64,000 nucleotides of DNA from Closterium sp. Naga37s-1 (lineage: Eukaryota > Streptophyta > Zygnematophyceae > Desmidiales > Closteriaceae). A program made the translations under genes and the position numbers. The stretch is taken from the NCBI GenBank assembly GCA_947471745.1, contig CANJKZ010000020.1, positions 310,001-374,000 on the forward strand. The letters are read 5' to 3'. The notes under the pieces are model-generated. The model was not told the DNA's origin and did not search any database. It saw only the letters and a program-made list of their open reading frames with translations. Position 1 is the stretch's first letter, and each line of letters begins with the position of its first letter. Below are positions 10,012-20,100 of this stretch, in pieces.

Positions 10012-11033
10012 GTGACGATGGACTTCGTCACGAGGTTACCGGCCGGAGCAAGTGGGAACGACGTGATCCTGGTCGTCGTCGATCGGCTGACGAAGATGGC
10101 ACATTTCGCAGCCTGCAAAAAATCAATCACAGCCGAAGAAACAGCCCGACTCTTCATCTCCACCGTTGTTCGATTGCACGGGATACCAGTCGCGATCATT
10201 AGCGATCGTGACACGAAGTTCACCAGCAACTTCTGGAGGAACCTATGGCAGCAGTTCGGCACGCGACTACAGTTCAGCTCATCGTACCACCCCGAAACTG
10301 GCGGATAGATAGAGCGGACAAACTAGACCATGGAACATCTGATTCGAGCCACATGCGACGACCCGGCAACATGGGAACAACAACTGCAACTCACCGTTTT
10401 ACCTCAACTGCGGACAGAACCCTAACGTACCCATGACCCCGAATCTCGACAACCCGGTGCCACGCGTGCAACAATTCGCAAAATATTTTACAGGCAGCAC
10501 GGACCCGGGCAGTAAACGCAATCAAGAAATCGAACATCATCACTAAATGCAACGCCGATCGCCACCGCCGCCCTGTCACTTACCAGCCCGGCGACCTTGT
10601 TCTACTCGATACCCAAAACCTCCGCCTGCTTCTCACCCCGAAGCTCCGCCCCCGATATTGCGGGCCATTTCGCATCAACCACATGATCACCCCCGTCACC
10701 GCCCACCTCCTTCTCCCTGCTGACAGGTACGTCAGCCCGTCATTTCACGTCAGCCTACTCCGCCCATACGTCCCATCCACCAGCCAACTGCATCGCAACC
10801 GCCCAGCCAGCATGGCACGACCGCCAACAGAGCCAATCATCACGCCCGAAAAAATACTGAGCCACCGAGTTCGTGAGCTACGTAGAGCTCGCATGATCAC
10901 ATTTCTTATCCGCTGGAAGGACTGCACACCGACTGAAGACAACTGGGTGCCCCTGGATAGAATCGAAAACCACCCCGTCCTCACCAACTATCTGCGCAGC
11001 CGAAATTTCCGGGATGTACACGCACTCTTGTAA
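10012..11033 (+). CDS. Chromovirus integrase core and chromodomain
   Basis: The integrase core reads TMDFVTRLPAGASGNDVILV, then VVDRLTKMAHFAACKK and AIISDRDTKFTSNFW, up to SSSYHPETGG (about 10012-10308). The C-terminal domain follows (YCGPFRINHMI, then HVSLLRPYVPST). The chromodomain spans about 10845-11030: EKILSHRVRELRRARMITFL, IRWKDCTPTEDNWVPLDRIE, the aromatic and charged pattern that binds methylated histone tails. The coding path is interrupted. Confidence 0.85.
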
Positions 11034-11060
11034 GGAGTGCCTTCTAGGGGAGGGGGGTAG

Positions 11061-11323
11061 TGTAAGGAAATTCCTTTTCCTTACTTCACGCCCCTGCTTA
11101 CCGCGTACATGACTAATCCCGCCAACAGTATCCAACAGTGCACAGTTACCACTTGCCTCGACATTTCCCAACCTCGGCGCTAGGCCCGTAGCGCACCCCA
11201 ATTTCCCGCGTTACCGTTACCATGCTAGCTTTGCTATATATTCTTCGCTCATGCATTCGCTCAATGTATGGCTTTGCTTCGATGGTGCAATTCCCGCTCG
11301 ATCACTCAATTGCACTCGTAACA
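11061..11323 (+). repeat. Chromovirus 3' LTR
   Basis: A 263-bp LTR starts tgtaagga right after the purine tract and ends cactcgtaaca. Start and end match the related LTRs at 27258-27582 (minus strand) and 50279-50416 plus 58157-58346, which fixes both borders. Confidence 0.8.
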
Positions 11324-11559
11324 ATAACGAAGCTGTGACCGAATGAACTGAGGATACAATGAATAGCATGCGACAATATAGCGACTACCCTAGCTAGGCA
11401 GGGATTTCGGGAACGCGAGGTTGGGTGCAGGTTGGGCAAGGGAAAACTTAAGGCGACGCGAGACAGCCTCGGTTTTGGAGATGTTGGCTGAACGTGCTAG
11501 TTAAAAAATGTGGGGTTGTAAGCGAAGCAGTTTACCCTGATTAAGGAAAATAACTTCTT
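11324..11559. other. Unassigned stretch between chromovirus LTR and LTR remnant
   Basis: No coding region, RNA gene or clear repeat is recognised here. It borders the chromovirus LTR on the left and grades into an old Copia C-type LTR on the right. Confidence 0.4.
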
Positions 11560-11908
11560 ACAATTGTTCTTCATTGATCTCAATTTCTTAGTGAAACAAT
11601 GCCGATTATCCCTGTGCACACAGCAAGTTGAGAGAACAAGTGCAACGTGTCAGAATGTGTAGTTTGTCTAGCCTGCAGTGGGGTACTCTATAATGAGTAC
11701 GGCCCCTTAGGGTTTCCTATATGTATCCACCTGCTTGCTAGTGCAACCTCTCCTTTTTGCCTATTTTCTCTTGCCTAGCTAGCTAAACCCTAGATATGGC
11801 TCCTCGTTCTGCCTGCTATTGTGACACAACGCTACGATCATCCGTACAACCCCGTGCCTTCTCATGTAGTCCATCCACCGTTGTAGAGTAATTCTCCGCA
11901 ATCTCGGC
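11560..11908 (+). repeat. Old Copia C-type LTR end, split by a solo LTR
   Basis: The two outer parts together match the last 130 or so bases of the Copia C LTR: 'agtgaaac', the 'acaagtgcaacgctacgatc' block, 'gtagtccatc' and the end ttctccgca at 11908. The 28680-28808 end of element F is the closest match. The 11648-11826 solo LTR sits inside it. Confidence 0.65.
11648..11826 (+). repeat. Solo LTR of the 178-bp-LTR family, with TSD
   Basis: A 179-bp sequence runs from tgtcagaatg to ctattgtgaca and matches the two 178-bp LTRs of the element at 32165-33882, with several differences. It is flanked by perfect 5-bp direct repeats CAACG (11643-11647 and 11827-11831). No internal region is present. 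Such solo LTRs usually arise by recombination between the two LTRs of a full copy. The family has therefore been active more than once in this region. Confidence 0.88.
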
Positions 11909-12045
11909 ATGGGTGCTGGCATGGAGTTTTAGGGCGCCGACAGTTGCATGACGCAGAGGCCGAGTGACCGCTTCTGGCGATCGAGAGCGACCTTGTGCAG
12001 ATTGCTGTCGATTCGTCTTTGGACAAAAACAGCACCCCGTGCAGC

Positions 12046-12595
12046 CAGGGCCCACGATATCAGGGCAAAACATCCTGATTACCCTGATTTCAGGATGGTG
12101 TTTTAAGTTTGCCCTGGAATTTCAGAATGATGCTGAAATTTACCCTGTGACGTCAGGATGATCCATGTGTTTTGCCCTGAAATTTCAGAATGGCAGTGAA
12201 ATTTTGCCCTGAAGTGGTAGGGTGAATGTAGAGGGATGCCCTGACTCGTGGGAAGGGGAGAAGGGGTGGAGGAGGGAGAGGGGGAGAGGGGGAGAGGGGA
12301 GGAAGGAGGCTGGAGGGTGTGTGTGCTAGTTTTGTCCCCCACCCCTCCCCCACCAATGTTTTTGCTCAGGCAGTAGAAGTGAAACCAGTGAACAACCTGC
12401 TCCTTTCGTGCCTTCCCCTCCATCCTCTCTAGTGCCTTGTATTTTTTGCCCTGAATCATCCAGATGAATTTCTCCTGGTGCCCTCAAATTTCAGGATGGC
12501 CAGGAAATTTTGCCCTGAAAAATCAGGGCATTTTGGAGATTTTTCAAAAGTTACCCTGAGGGCTCAGGGTGCCCTAAATCCTAGCACAGGCCCTA
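12046..12595. mobile_element. Non-autonomous hAT-like MITE, 550 bp
   Basis: The ends are CAGGGCC... and ...GGCCCTA, a short terminal inverted repeat of hAT type. They are flanked by near-perfect 8-bp direct repeats, CGTGCAGC (12038-12045) and CATGCAGC (12596-12603). Both ends are filled with inverted motifs of the form 'ccctgaaatttcag' that recur every 35-45 bp, which looks like subterminal transposase binding repeats. The middle (about 12235-12440) is a purine-rich stretch, gggagaggggg, with no supported coding region. No transposase is encoded, so a related autonomous element would have to supply it. Confidence 0.7.
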
Positions 12596-12603
12596 CATGC
12601 AGC

Positions 12604-13402
12604 TGCTACGCATGCACTACGCCTAGGCGGCTAGGATTCGTAGAGTGCTCTAGAGCACCATGTCGTCATGGCTCGTACTTATTAGCAAGGTGGTCAGTAC
12701 TATGATCGGCCTTCACGTTTGCATATGACAATGACCTTTTGAAGGTTTTGACCTACCCAGCCCTTGTTTCTTTGGTGTTTCTGAAAATATACCTCTGTAT
12801 ATTGTAATATTGTACGGTACTTGTTTTTGCAAAAAAAAATCATCTGTTACTTTTATCATAAGCCCGAATTTATTCTGCTGTAACTCTTACAGGTGTACAC
12901 CATTGCAAGTCTGCCCATCATTTACCATGGCTGGATTATGCAGCAGCTGCTGGAAGGTTGACAGCGTAATTATGATTTCTTTCCAACTTATAGGTGAACC
13001 TTGGTTGGAGATGAACTGAAGATGGGGTGAGGGAAGCATGATTAGTGCAGGGGAGAAAGAGCATTGAGGAAGGGAGGAGTGTGGTGTGGAAGCTGTGTTC
13101 ATGAAAAGGCGAGATTTCAAATGATGCGCACAAAATGTGGTGCAGGAATCCTCCAATATATGTAGAAAGACAAGTGAACAACTTCACAAGCAGCTAGCCT
13201 TTCTATCCGCCCCCCTCTTTTCCTGCAACCACCCCACACCCCCTAGGTAGTAGTACTCACCAAGCCACCCACACATCCACTGTCACTCTACTAACCCCAA
13301 GTCTGACTGAACATCCGCCTGTATGACCCATCCTCCTATCTCCGTGGGAACACAGAATCCCACCCTCTCCTCTCCCCTTCCACACCCTGCCTTCACGCCG
13401 CC
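12604..13402. other. Intergenic region downstream of the PstS-like gene
   Basis: No gene is recognised. On the minus strand an AATAAA hexamer (12869-12874) lies about 530 bases past the stop codon of the PstS-like gene and could serve as its poly(A) signal, which would give a long 3' UTR. This is weak evidence. Confidence 0.35.
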
Positions 13403-14734
13403 CTAAGAGGTTGACACGGTGACGGCCTTGACAGCGGTAGCAGACGGGTTGAACCAAGCGGCCGGCACCACATTGAACCCATTTGCTTTGGCTGCGCCCG
13501 TGAACTTGAGGAGCGAGCTCACGAGAAACTGCTTCGCGACGGCGCCGCCATTCTTGGGCAAAACCTTCTTGACAAACACATACTGCATGGACACAGCGGC
13601 GGGCGCCTTGGCAGTAGACTTCCAGATAAGATCCACCTGATCCCACGAACCGTCCGGTGCGGGGCGGGTAACGCCGCTGAGCGCGTTCATCGCGATCCAC
13701 GTCGCGGACGTGAGCGCCTGCCCGAGCGCGTTCTTAAGCGCGACCTCGGAGATCTTGTTCCTGAATTTCTTGTTCCTCACCTGCGCCGAGCACGCGCTCA
13801 CGTGTGCGTACCCGATCGCGCCCACCTTCGCCACCACCGCGTTGCACATCGCCGTGTTCGACGCCACCGTCAGGAGACCCGAGAAAGTCAGCGGCGAGCC
13901 ATCAGTCTTGCCGGTGTAAGACGCGCCCGCCTTCACCCACAGCTGCTGAATGATGGCCGTTGTGCCGACCTTGTCGGAGCGCGCATAGCGGGAAATGGCG
14001 CCGGTAATCGTGCCCTTCGCGGCGGGAATGCTCCCCCAATCGGTTACGGCGCCGCTGTAGATGTTGTAAGTGTCGACCGCGCTGGGAACAATGGTGGGCC
14101 CATGCACGAAGAAGTTGTACGCGGCGACGGCGACGGGAAGAGTGATCTTCCCAACACCGGCATTCTGGCCTTCCACGGTGGCGGTGATGGGCTCGGAGGC
14201 GGCGCCAATGAGGTAGGTACCGTTGTAGAAACCCTTGATGCCGTTGCTAGAGCCTGAGGGGTCGTAGGGACCCACCAGCAGCGCCGGCTTCTTCTTGGCC
14301 GCCGCGTTCCATGAAGCGATCAGGGACTTCGCCACCTGCAGGATTTGCGTGTTGCGTTTGGGGAATAAGAGGGAACATGTGGTGAGTGCGGGAGGTGAAA
14401 CAACCGCACTGCCTTGATTCACACCGTTTGAGAATAGTAGTTATGCGGAGTGAATGCAGTTGGGTGCGATGTGATTGTGGTGAGAGAAGATTGTGGTGAG
14501 AGAAGTGGTAAAGCAGTGTGAAAGTTGCAGAAAGAAGCATGGTGATACAGTCAGATCATGCTTGACCTCGGGGTGTTGCAATTCAGTAAATGACAGACAG
14601 TTACCAATATTTTCACATCATACCGGCTCAAGAGGCTGCGCTCCGCCCCAGAAGGGACTGATGACAGCAGATACGGACGTGGCAAGAGACAGGGCCACGA
14701 GCAGAAGCACAGCGCCACGGGCGATCAGAGCCAT
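13403..14734 (-). CDS. PstS-like phosphate-binding protein, secreted, two exons
   Basis: Exon 1 (14734-14624) encodes MALIARGAVLLLVALSLATS and ends in phase 0 before a GT donor. Its first 23 residues are a textbook signal peptide, probably cut after SVSA. A 288-bp intron (14623-14336, GTATG...CTGCAG) follows. Exon 2 (14335-13403) continues VAKSLIASWNAA to the stop. The spliced protein has 347 residues, the normal PstS length. Periplasmic-binding-protein features are YDPSGSSNGIKGF (ligand loop), PVAVAAYNFFVHG, YSGAVTDWGSI and SRYARSDKVGTTAIIQQLW, matching the bacterial pattern 'vP..v....v.Y', 'iF.G.itnW' and 'R.DgSGTT'. PstS binds phosphate for the PstCAB importer, but eukaryotes generally lack that importer, so here the protein may bind phosphate at the cell surface or in the wall (inference). 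Bacterial origin by transfer is possible, but the intron shows it is a resident eukaryotic gene. An open frame upstream of exon 2 (from 14422) is intronic. Confidence 0.8.
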
Positions 14735-14861
14735 TGGTGTTGAAATGTGGGGGTCTCAGCTGCAATAGCGGAAGAACGGAGCGTTTAGAAGTTGATCAGT
14801 GGCTAATCAAAAGAGAGATGGATTCTCAAAGTTTGATGAGAATGTTTAGTTTCACGTTGGC

Positions 14862-14869
14862 TTTTATGG
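14862..14869 (-). promoter_or_regulatory. Possible TATA box of the PstS-like gene
   Basis: CCATAAAA on the minus strand lies about 130 bases before the start codon at 14734, leaving room for a 5' UTR of roughly 100 bases. It is only a match to a loose consensus. Confidence 0.3.
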
Positions 14870-16550
14870 TGGATGCCGCCGCGGCTGCTTCCCTGTCGGG
14901 AGGACCTGAGGGTCGAGTGTCCTGGCTCGAACCGAAAATTGCACATCAGAAATGCGGTTCGGACGCTTCAGCAAGGGAAGGGCTTATCCGGATTGTACAC
15001 CACTCTGTGATAGACGAGGGGTGTACACAGGAAGCGCGTTTGACTCCCACAACTTTTCCCGACATTTGGGTGTTTGGTGAGCGACCGTATTTCGCTTTCT
15101 CGCCAACATTCGCCACGGGCAAAATCGGGACTGTAGTGGGCAGGTGAAGAAATGTAACCATATTCTTCAAAATGTCTCTCGAACGGACGGATGCCAGCGT
15201 GATAAGCTGCCTGTTCAACGGCTGCGATCAAAATAGGGGCTTGTATTGTGCGTGCAACTGGCTGGTACTACTTGCAATTGGGCAGGCTGTCGAGCTTGGG
15301 CAGACCAAATTCGCGTGCAGTCGTTGAGCATCCTGTGTAGAACAGTAGATGCAATGTTCGTGATCATGCTTGATGCACTTGTGGGGATGCATCGAGCATC
15401 TGAACCTTCACTGTCCAGATGCGGGTGATCGGAGATCAGCCGCGGGGATAAATGATGCCCAAGGGGATTGCGCGCAAACGATGTGCTCCCAGATTTGCTG
15501 GAGTACAGTAACCGGCGGATCAACCTGCTCAAACCGTGCCGCTGGCGAAAGTCCCGGATTCGCCGCGATGCACATTGCCGTCCAGCTGGTACTAGAGTTG
15601 CGTGCCACTTCGGGTCACATCTCATCTCACCTGGACACGAAACATGCCAGCTCCGTGACCCGCATAGAACGCCACCATCAGACAAACCCCGCGATTCGAT
15701 GTCGAAATGCAGCTTGGCATTTTCCCAAACTTGGCCAGCCGGATTAGCGACTTGAAAATCCACCGCTCAAGCGCAACGCCTCCCAGGCAAGTCCCCAAGT
15801 CCTGGCTGGACTGCTGCTGTCTGCTCTCTGAGCCTAGAGCTCCTCCTTGATCAGCTGCGCAGCACTGCCACTTCGCGCTTCAGCCGCAGCGGCAAGCAAC
15901 ACACGCCTGTTTCCATTGGACCGACAGAAAACGGCGCGGCAAGCAACACACGCCTGTTTCCATTGGACCGACAGAAAACGGCGTTCTAACGGCCAGTACA
16001 GTAGTAATCGCCGTTGGTGGAGCGATTGTCGTTGTCACTCAGTTCTTATTCTCTAACGCGTCATCAACCCGCCAAAACCTGGAAGACACCTTCACATAAT
16101 AGCTCCGAGTTACTCCGCCCACCGACATATGCTCTCATCGGCTCTCCACGCAGTGGGCTTTGAGTCCCTTGTTCATGCTAGATGTTCAGTTTGTGCAGTG
16201 AACCTAGCCATTCGTACCACCTTGTCCTCGTACGAACCATGCTTGCCGAGCATACCGAATTGTATGCTAGGGAGAAGGTTTTTTTGTTTGCTAGTGGCTA
16301 CTGTACTCTGTTGGTTGCGAAGACAGACCGAGCCTACGGGTCTGATCTGGCCCCAAACCTAAACGCACCCCACCAGGATTTAGGGCTCGAATAGTCAGGC
16401 ACTCGATAACTCGATACAGTTTGTCGAATACAACCCATCCGAATTGAGAGTTCCTATTCAGGGTCATGCATATAACACAAATCGTAACAAACGGCTGCGA
16501 AAAAGTCGCAAGCACCGAAACACAACGCGATGCCAAGAACACCCCTTTTG
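14870..16550. other. Intergenic region without a supported gene
   Basis: Several short open frames occur on both strands, the longest 182 codons on the minus strand (15215-15763). None shows a recognisable domain, splice structure or a conserved copy elsewhere in the window. The only clear structure is the 47-bp tandem duplication at 15891-15983. Confidence 0.5.
15891..15983. repeat. 47-bp perfect tandem duplication
   Basis: Two head-to-tail copies (15891-15937 and 15938-15983) begin ggcaagcaacacacgcctg and end gacagaaaacggcg. They are identical by eye, so the duplication is recent. Confidence 0.9.
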
Positions 16551-16551
16551 A

Positions 16552-16571
16552 AAAAAAAAAAAAAAAAAAAA
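16552..16571 (+). repeat. Poly(A) run of 20
   Basis: An uninterrupted run of 20 adenines lies about 80 bases before the first open frame of the non-LTR element. It could be the tail of an earlier retrotransposed copy, or a simple microsatellite. Confidence 0.7.
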
Positions 16572-17752
16572 CAGTGCTGTCGGTCATAGGAAACGAGCAG
16601 TCATGATCGAATGAGTGTGCAAAAGAGGGATTCAATGTAGTACGATTGATATGTGTCGGTACATATCCAAACCTCTAAGGTTCGTCCTCCTGCCCTACAT
16701 GCCGCCGCCCTTGTGCTAATGCTGGTTCCTTGGCTCGCCATACCAATTCCTGTCAGCAAAACTGCTGCTAGACAACAAGCTGTATGTCCTCCTCCTCGCC
16801 CCGCCCCTCGTGCTCAAGCTGCAACTGCACAGTCCTCCTCTCCGCCGGCAATTCCTCCTGCCACCTGGGACGCTGACCTTGAGTGGGAATGGCCTGCCTT
16901 CTTCAGCGTTACAGTTTCTCCCGGACCCATCATTCGCCGTATTCCCCCTCGCATTCGCCTCCCCGTGCTCGTTGCCTTGCTTATCTCCCTACAACGGCTT
17001 GCGCAACATCCTTCTGACACTACTGCACACCTTATCCTGCTTGCTTTCCCGCGCCTCGTCCTCCGCTTTACTGCTGCCGCACCCTCTCAATCGCTTACTG
17101 CAGCATGCGCACTTCAAGCTGAACGCTTCATTAGCAGTGATTTGCATGCTCTCTTCCTTGAAGCCTCCGCTGCTACTCTAGCTGCCCACCCCCTTGCCCT
17201 AGCTTCTGCCACCCAAGCACACCTTCATCGAGGCGCATGGTTTGCTAAGTGTGGAGACTGGTCCTGCTCATTGGCTGCGCTAGACGCCGGCAAATTCGCT
17301 CCTCCTTCTCCTAAGACAATCCCATCCGTCTCCTCCAAGCATCCGCCTCCATCAGATTCCCTCCCCCAATGGATTTCCACCCCACAGCTTTCTGCTCCGC
17401 TCCTCCACTTGGCTCTTTGATCGGCCCCATGGGGAACCGCTGCTGGCCCTTCGGGTTGGTTGATTGAGCATCTCAGGGACACATTCCTTACTACCCAGCA
17501 GCACCTTCCCTCCCTCCTCCGCCTCTTCCAAAACTGGCTGCAGGGCGACCTCCCACCTCCAGTCCGTTCATACTACACCGCATCCACTCTTGTAGCCCTC
17601 AAGAAGCCGCAGGGTGGGGTCCGGCCGATCGCTATAGGAGAAGTTCTCCCACGTCTTCTTTCCCGCTGCATCACCCTCATGTTCAAGCAGCAGCTGCGAG
17701 ACACCTTCCTCCCCTGCCTTAGTTCGGGCTTGCGGTTCCTGCCGACATCGAA

Positions 17753-18970
17753 GTGATGGCGCATGCTGTACAATCTGCCCTCTCTCTTCATCCTGACTGG
17801 GCGGTGCTTCAGCTTGACGTAGCTAACGCCTTCAACTACGTCAACAGAACTGTCATGTTCGAGGCCCTCCGGTCCTCAGCTTTCTCTCCGCTCATCCCCT
17901 ACTTCCGCCTCTTCTCCTCCTCCCCCTCTCCCCTTCACTACCGCAACGGACCAACCCTCCATATATTCGAGTCCCCCTCGGGCGTGCGTCAGGGGGACCC
18001 CTGCGGTCCCTTTCTTTATACCCTCACCCAACACCTTGACATTCTTCCCACCCAGAACCAGATCCCGTCCATATTCATCTCATCTTACGCTGACGACACC
18101 TTCATCGCCGGCCCTCCCTCAACAGTTACCACTGCCTTTGCTGCACTGACCGACCGCCTCCATTCCTTAAGTCTCATATTCCAACCCTCGAAATGCTCTA
18201 TCTGGTGCCCTCTGGACTGGCACCAGGACTGTGCAGCCCCTCCGGGTGTTCCCATTGCTCCCAACGGCCTCAACGTTGCAGGGGTCCCGATTGATCCGGA
18301 CGGCTACATCATTTCCACCGTACGGGAGAAGCTTGACTCATTTGCAGCCACCCTTCCTCTCCTTCACCAGCTTCACGGCCCTCAGAGTGCCTCCCGCATC
18401 CTCTCTCAGTGCGTCTCAGCCCGCCCTTCCTTCCTCCTCAGGACACTTTCGCCATTCCCAAAGATACACGACCTCTTCCGCTCTTGGGACTCTACCATCT
18501 TGCACCATTTCACCCAACTCTTTGGCCCTGGTTACTGGATTCCAGACACGGAGCATACCACCACGGCGCAGCTGCAAGCCTTCCTCCCTATTTGCCTTGG
18601 GGGTTTCGGCCTTCGTTCCTCTGCCTCTGCAGCACCTCCCATCTACCCCTGCAGTTGGGCTCAGTTGCTTTTATTACTGTTCACACACTTCATCACTGAT
18701 GGCTCGCCGCTTTTCCGCCCCTTTCTCTCCTCTGACACCAATCACCGCCTGGACGAGTTTATCTCAGCAGCAGCTGCCATGCTGTCCAAGGAAGTTCAAG
18801 ACCGCTTCCCTTCCTGGTCTCACCTTCTACCTGGCTACCCCCCCAAACTCTTCACACACCTCTCGCAGCAGCTCGAAGCTTCTTTGCTTGAGAAAGTCCG
18901 TGCGACTGTCACTTCCCCTCTTCGCCTGGCCCGTTTAACCTCCCTGCAGGGCCCACATGCGGGGTATTGA
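17753..18970 (+). CDS. LINE reverse transcriptase domain
   Basis: The RT fingers begin before this span (GPSGWLIEHLRDTF near 17450 and LVALKKPQGGVRPIAIGEVL near 17590-17650). Here the palm follows: VLQLDVANAFNYVNR (about 17808), SPSGVRQGDPCGPFLYTL (about 17970) and the catalytic YADDT at 18086-18100. Then come the thumb and the LNVAGVPIDPDGYI block typical of this family. The enzyme would copy the element RNA onto a nicked target. The stop at the end of this span is in frame with the endonuclease segment that follows. Confidence 0.85.
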   Translation: MMAHAVQSALSLHPDWAVLQLDVANAFNYVNRTVMFEALRSSAFSPLIPYFRLFSSSPSPLHYRNGPTLHIFESPSGVRQGDPCGPFLYTLTQHLDILPTQNQIPSIFISSYADDTFIAGPPSTVTTAFAALTDRLHSLSLIFQPSKCSIWCPLDWHQDCAAPPGVPIAPNGLNVAGVPIDPDGYIISTVREKLDSFAATLPLLHQLHGPQSASRILSQCVSARPSFLLRTLSPFPKIHDLFRSWDSTILHHFTQLFGPGYWIPDTEHTTTAQLQAFLPICLGGFGLRSSASAAPPIYPCSWAQLLLLLFTHFITDGSPLFRPFLSSDTNHRLDEFISAAAAMLSKEVQDRFPSWSHLLPGYPPKLFTHLSQQLEASLLEKVRATVTSPLRLARLTSLQGPHAGY

Positions 18971-18988
18971 CTTAATGCGACTCCTTCT

Positions 18989-19741
18989 TTGCCTCAGCTG
19001 CAGCTCACTGAAACCGAATGGCGCATTGCTGCTGCCATCCGCCTCGGCCTCCCCATTCCTCACCTCAGCTCCGCCGAGTCGTGCGCTTGTGGTCACTCCT
19101 TCTCGGACTCTTCCCTTCCTTCCCATGCCCTCCGCTGCCCCAAGAACAACAAGCCTACCAAAGTGCACGACGCCGTCAAGCACGAACTGCACCGAATCTC
19201 TTTGAAGCTCGGCCTTGTGGTGCAGTTAGAAGACCACCACCTCCTTCCTGGCCGCCGATCTGACATCAGCTGCAGGGACATTCAGGCCGGCGCCACCTGG
19301 GATTTGGACATTTCAGTGGCTAATCCACAGCACGGCTTCCCCCACTCCAATGCTGCCACTGTCATTGGTTCAGCCGCAGCTTCACCCGAAACCGAGAAGG
19401 CCACACTGTACGCATCGTCCCTGCGGTCCCGACCTGACGTCAAGCTACTTTCTCTGGCCCTTGAGACTTTTGGGTGCTTTGGAAAGTCATTCCAGGACTT
19501 CCTTAAGGAATGCAGCCGCCGTGGAGCTTCTCGCCTTCGTGACATGAGTGCCGACCTCATTCCGCAATTGTTCGAGACCAGCTTCTACAATCATATTTCC
19601 CTCGTCCACCAGCGCGAGCAGGCCCGAACGATCTGCAGGCGGGCACAGGTTCGGTTCACCGTCGGGACTAGCACCACCTCTTTGGAGGTTACCCCTCCGT
19701 CGGCAGCGGACTTGCGTACATGGGGAACGATTACTGAATGA
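18989..19741 (+). CDS. LINE zinc finger and restriction-like endonuclease
   Basis: A CACG...H...C zinc cluster (CACGHSFSDSSLPSHALRC, from 19082) is followed by VHDAVKHEL. The nuclease core then has RRSDIS (about 19253), WDLDISVANP (about 19298) and ETEKATLYASSL, i.e. the D..., D/E...K pattern of the PD-(D/E)xK fold seen in R2-type elements. It would make the target nick that primes reverse transcription. The upstream border is set by an in-frame stop; the natural protein would be continuous with the RT. Confidence 0.8.
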   Translation: MPQLQLTETEWRIAAAIRLGLPIPHLSSAESCACGHSFSDSSLPSHALRCPKNNKPTKVHDAVKHELHRISLKLGLVVQLEDHHLLPGRRSDISCRDIQAGATWDLDISVANPQHGFPHSNAATVIGSAAASPETEKATLYASSLRSRPDVKLLSLALETFGCFGKSFQDFLKECSRRGASRLRDMSADLIPQLFETSFYNHISLVHQREQARTICRRAQVRFTVGTSTTSLEVTPPSAADLRTWGTITE

Positions 19742-19860
19742 GATAGACGTTGGTCTACCGTTGTTGTTTCCCTTGCATAGCTTCTCTTAGGTAGCATTGC
19801 AGACCTTACGAACGACCCCTGTACCTTTGTACTTCTAATATTGTCAATAAAGTCAGTTAG

Positions 19861-20100
19861 CAATATTTCTCGTGAATCATAATTTTTATGTTGCAGAGCT
19901 GAGTTCGAATCTTGTATGAGCCACATTTATGTTCTCTCTGAAGCACTCACATGAAGCTTCCAAAAAGCTCCCTCTAGACCTCCAAGATACGTTAGGGCGT
20001 GTCAGAAGTGGGATGACGACAAATCTTGACGGTCCGAACCCTTGATCCGAGGGCTGACATTCACCGACATCCCCAAACGGATGTCGACGTTTTACTTCGG
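19861..20100. other. Spacer between LINE and minisatellite
   Basis: No gene is seen. A short T-arm-like string (gagttcgaatcttgt near 19900) occurs without the rest of a tRNA. Confidence 0.4.

Larger units (their letters stand above)
9362..11323 (+). mobile_element. Ty3/gypsy chromovirus, 3' part
   Basis: Sequence following Copia A reads as the tail of a gypsy pol: an RNase H end (TVQTDHKSL, then HPHLNPRHVRWLDFLESNFH), the H2C2 integrase finger (HVASCPICQLMKSP, about 9910-9950), the integrase core and a chromodomain. A polypurine tract (ggggaggggggtag) and an LTR (11061-11323) close it. RT, protease and Gag are not in the window. The element is broken with several frame interruptions. The order of parts is that of chromoviruses, which target heterochromatin through the chromodomain. 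Confidence 0.85.
16653..19860 (+). mobile_element. Non-LTR retrotransposon (LINE) with restriction-like endonuclease
   Basis: A single long coding path runs from an N-terminal region (DLEWEWPAFF, then GAWFAKCGDWSCSLAALDAG with FAPPSP), through reverse transcriptase, to a C-terminal zinc finger and a restriction-like endonuclease. Having the endonuclease after the RT places it with the R2/CRE/NeSL/Utopia-type LINEs rather than the APE-type; the exact clade is open. It is dead: the path holds an in-frame stop at 17418-17420, a frame change near 17735-17750 and a stop at 18968-18970. The frame at the left has no ATG, so the element may also be 5' truncated. The 3' UTR carries AATAAA at 19846-19851. 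No terminal poly(A) or target duplication was found. Confidence 0.85.

Noticed and set aside
15215-15763. 182-codon open frame on the minus strand
   Set aside because: No recognisable domain, no splice or promoter context, and composition like the surrounding intergenic DNA.
19890-19925. T-arm-like string gagttcgaatcttgt after the LINE
   Set aside because: No matching 5' half of a tRNA is found upstream and no cloverleaf can be built.
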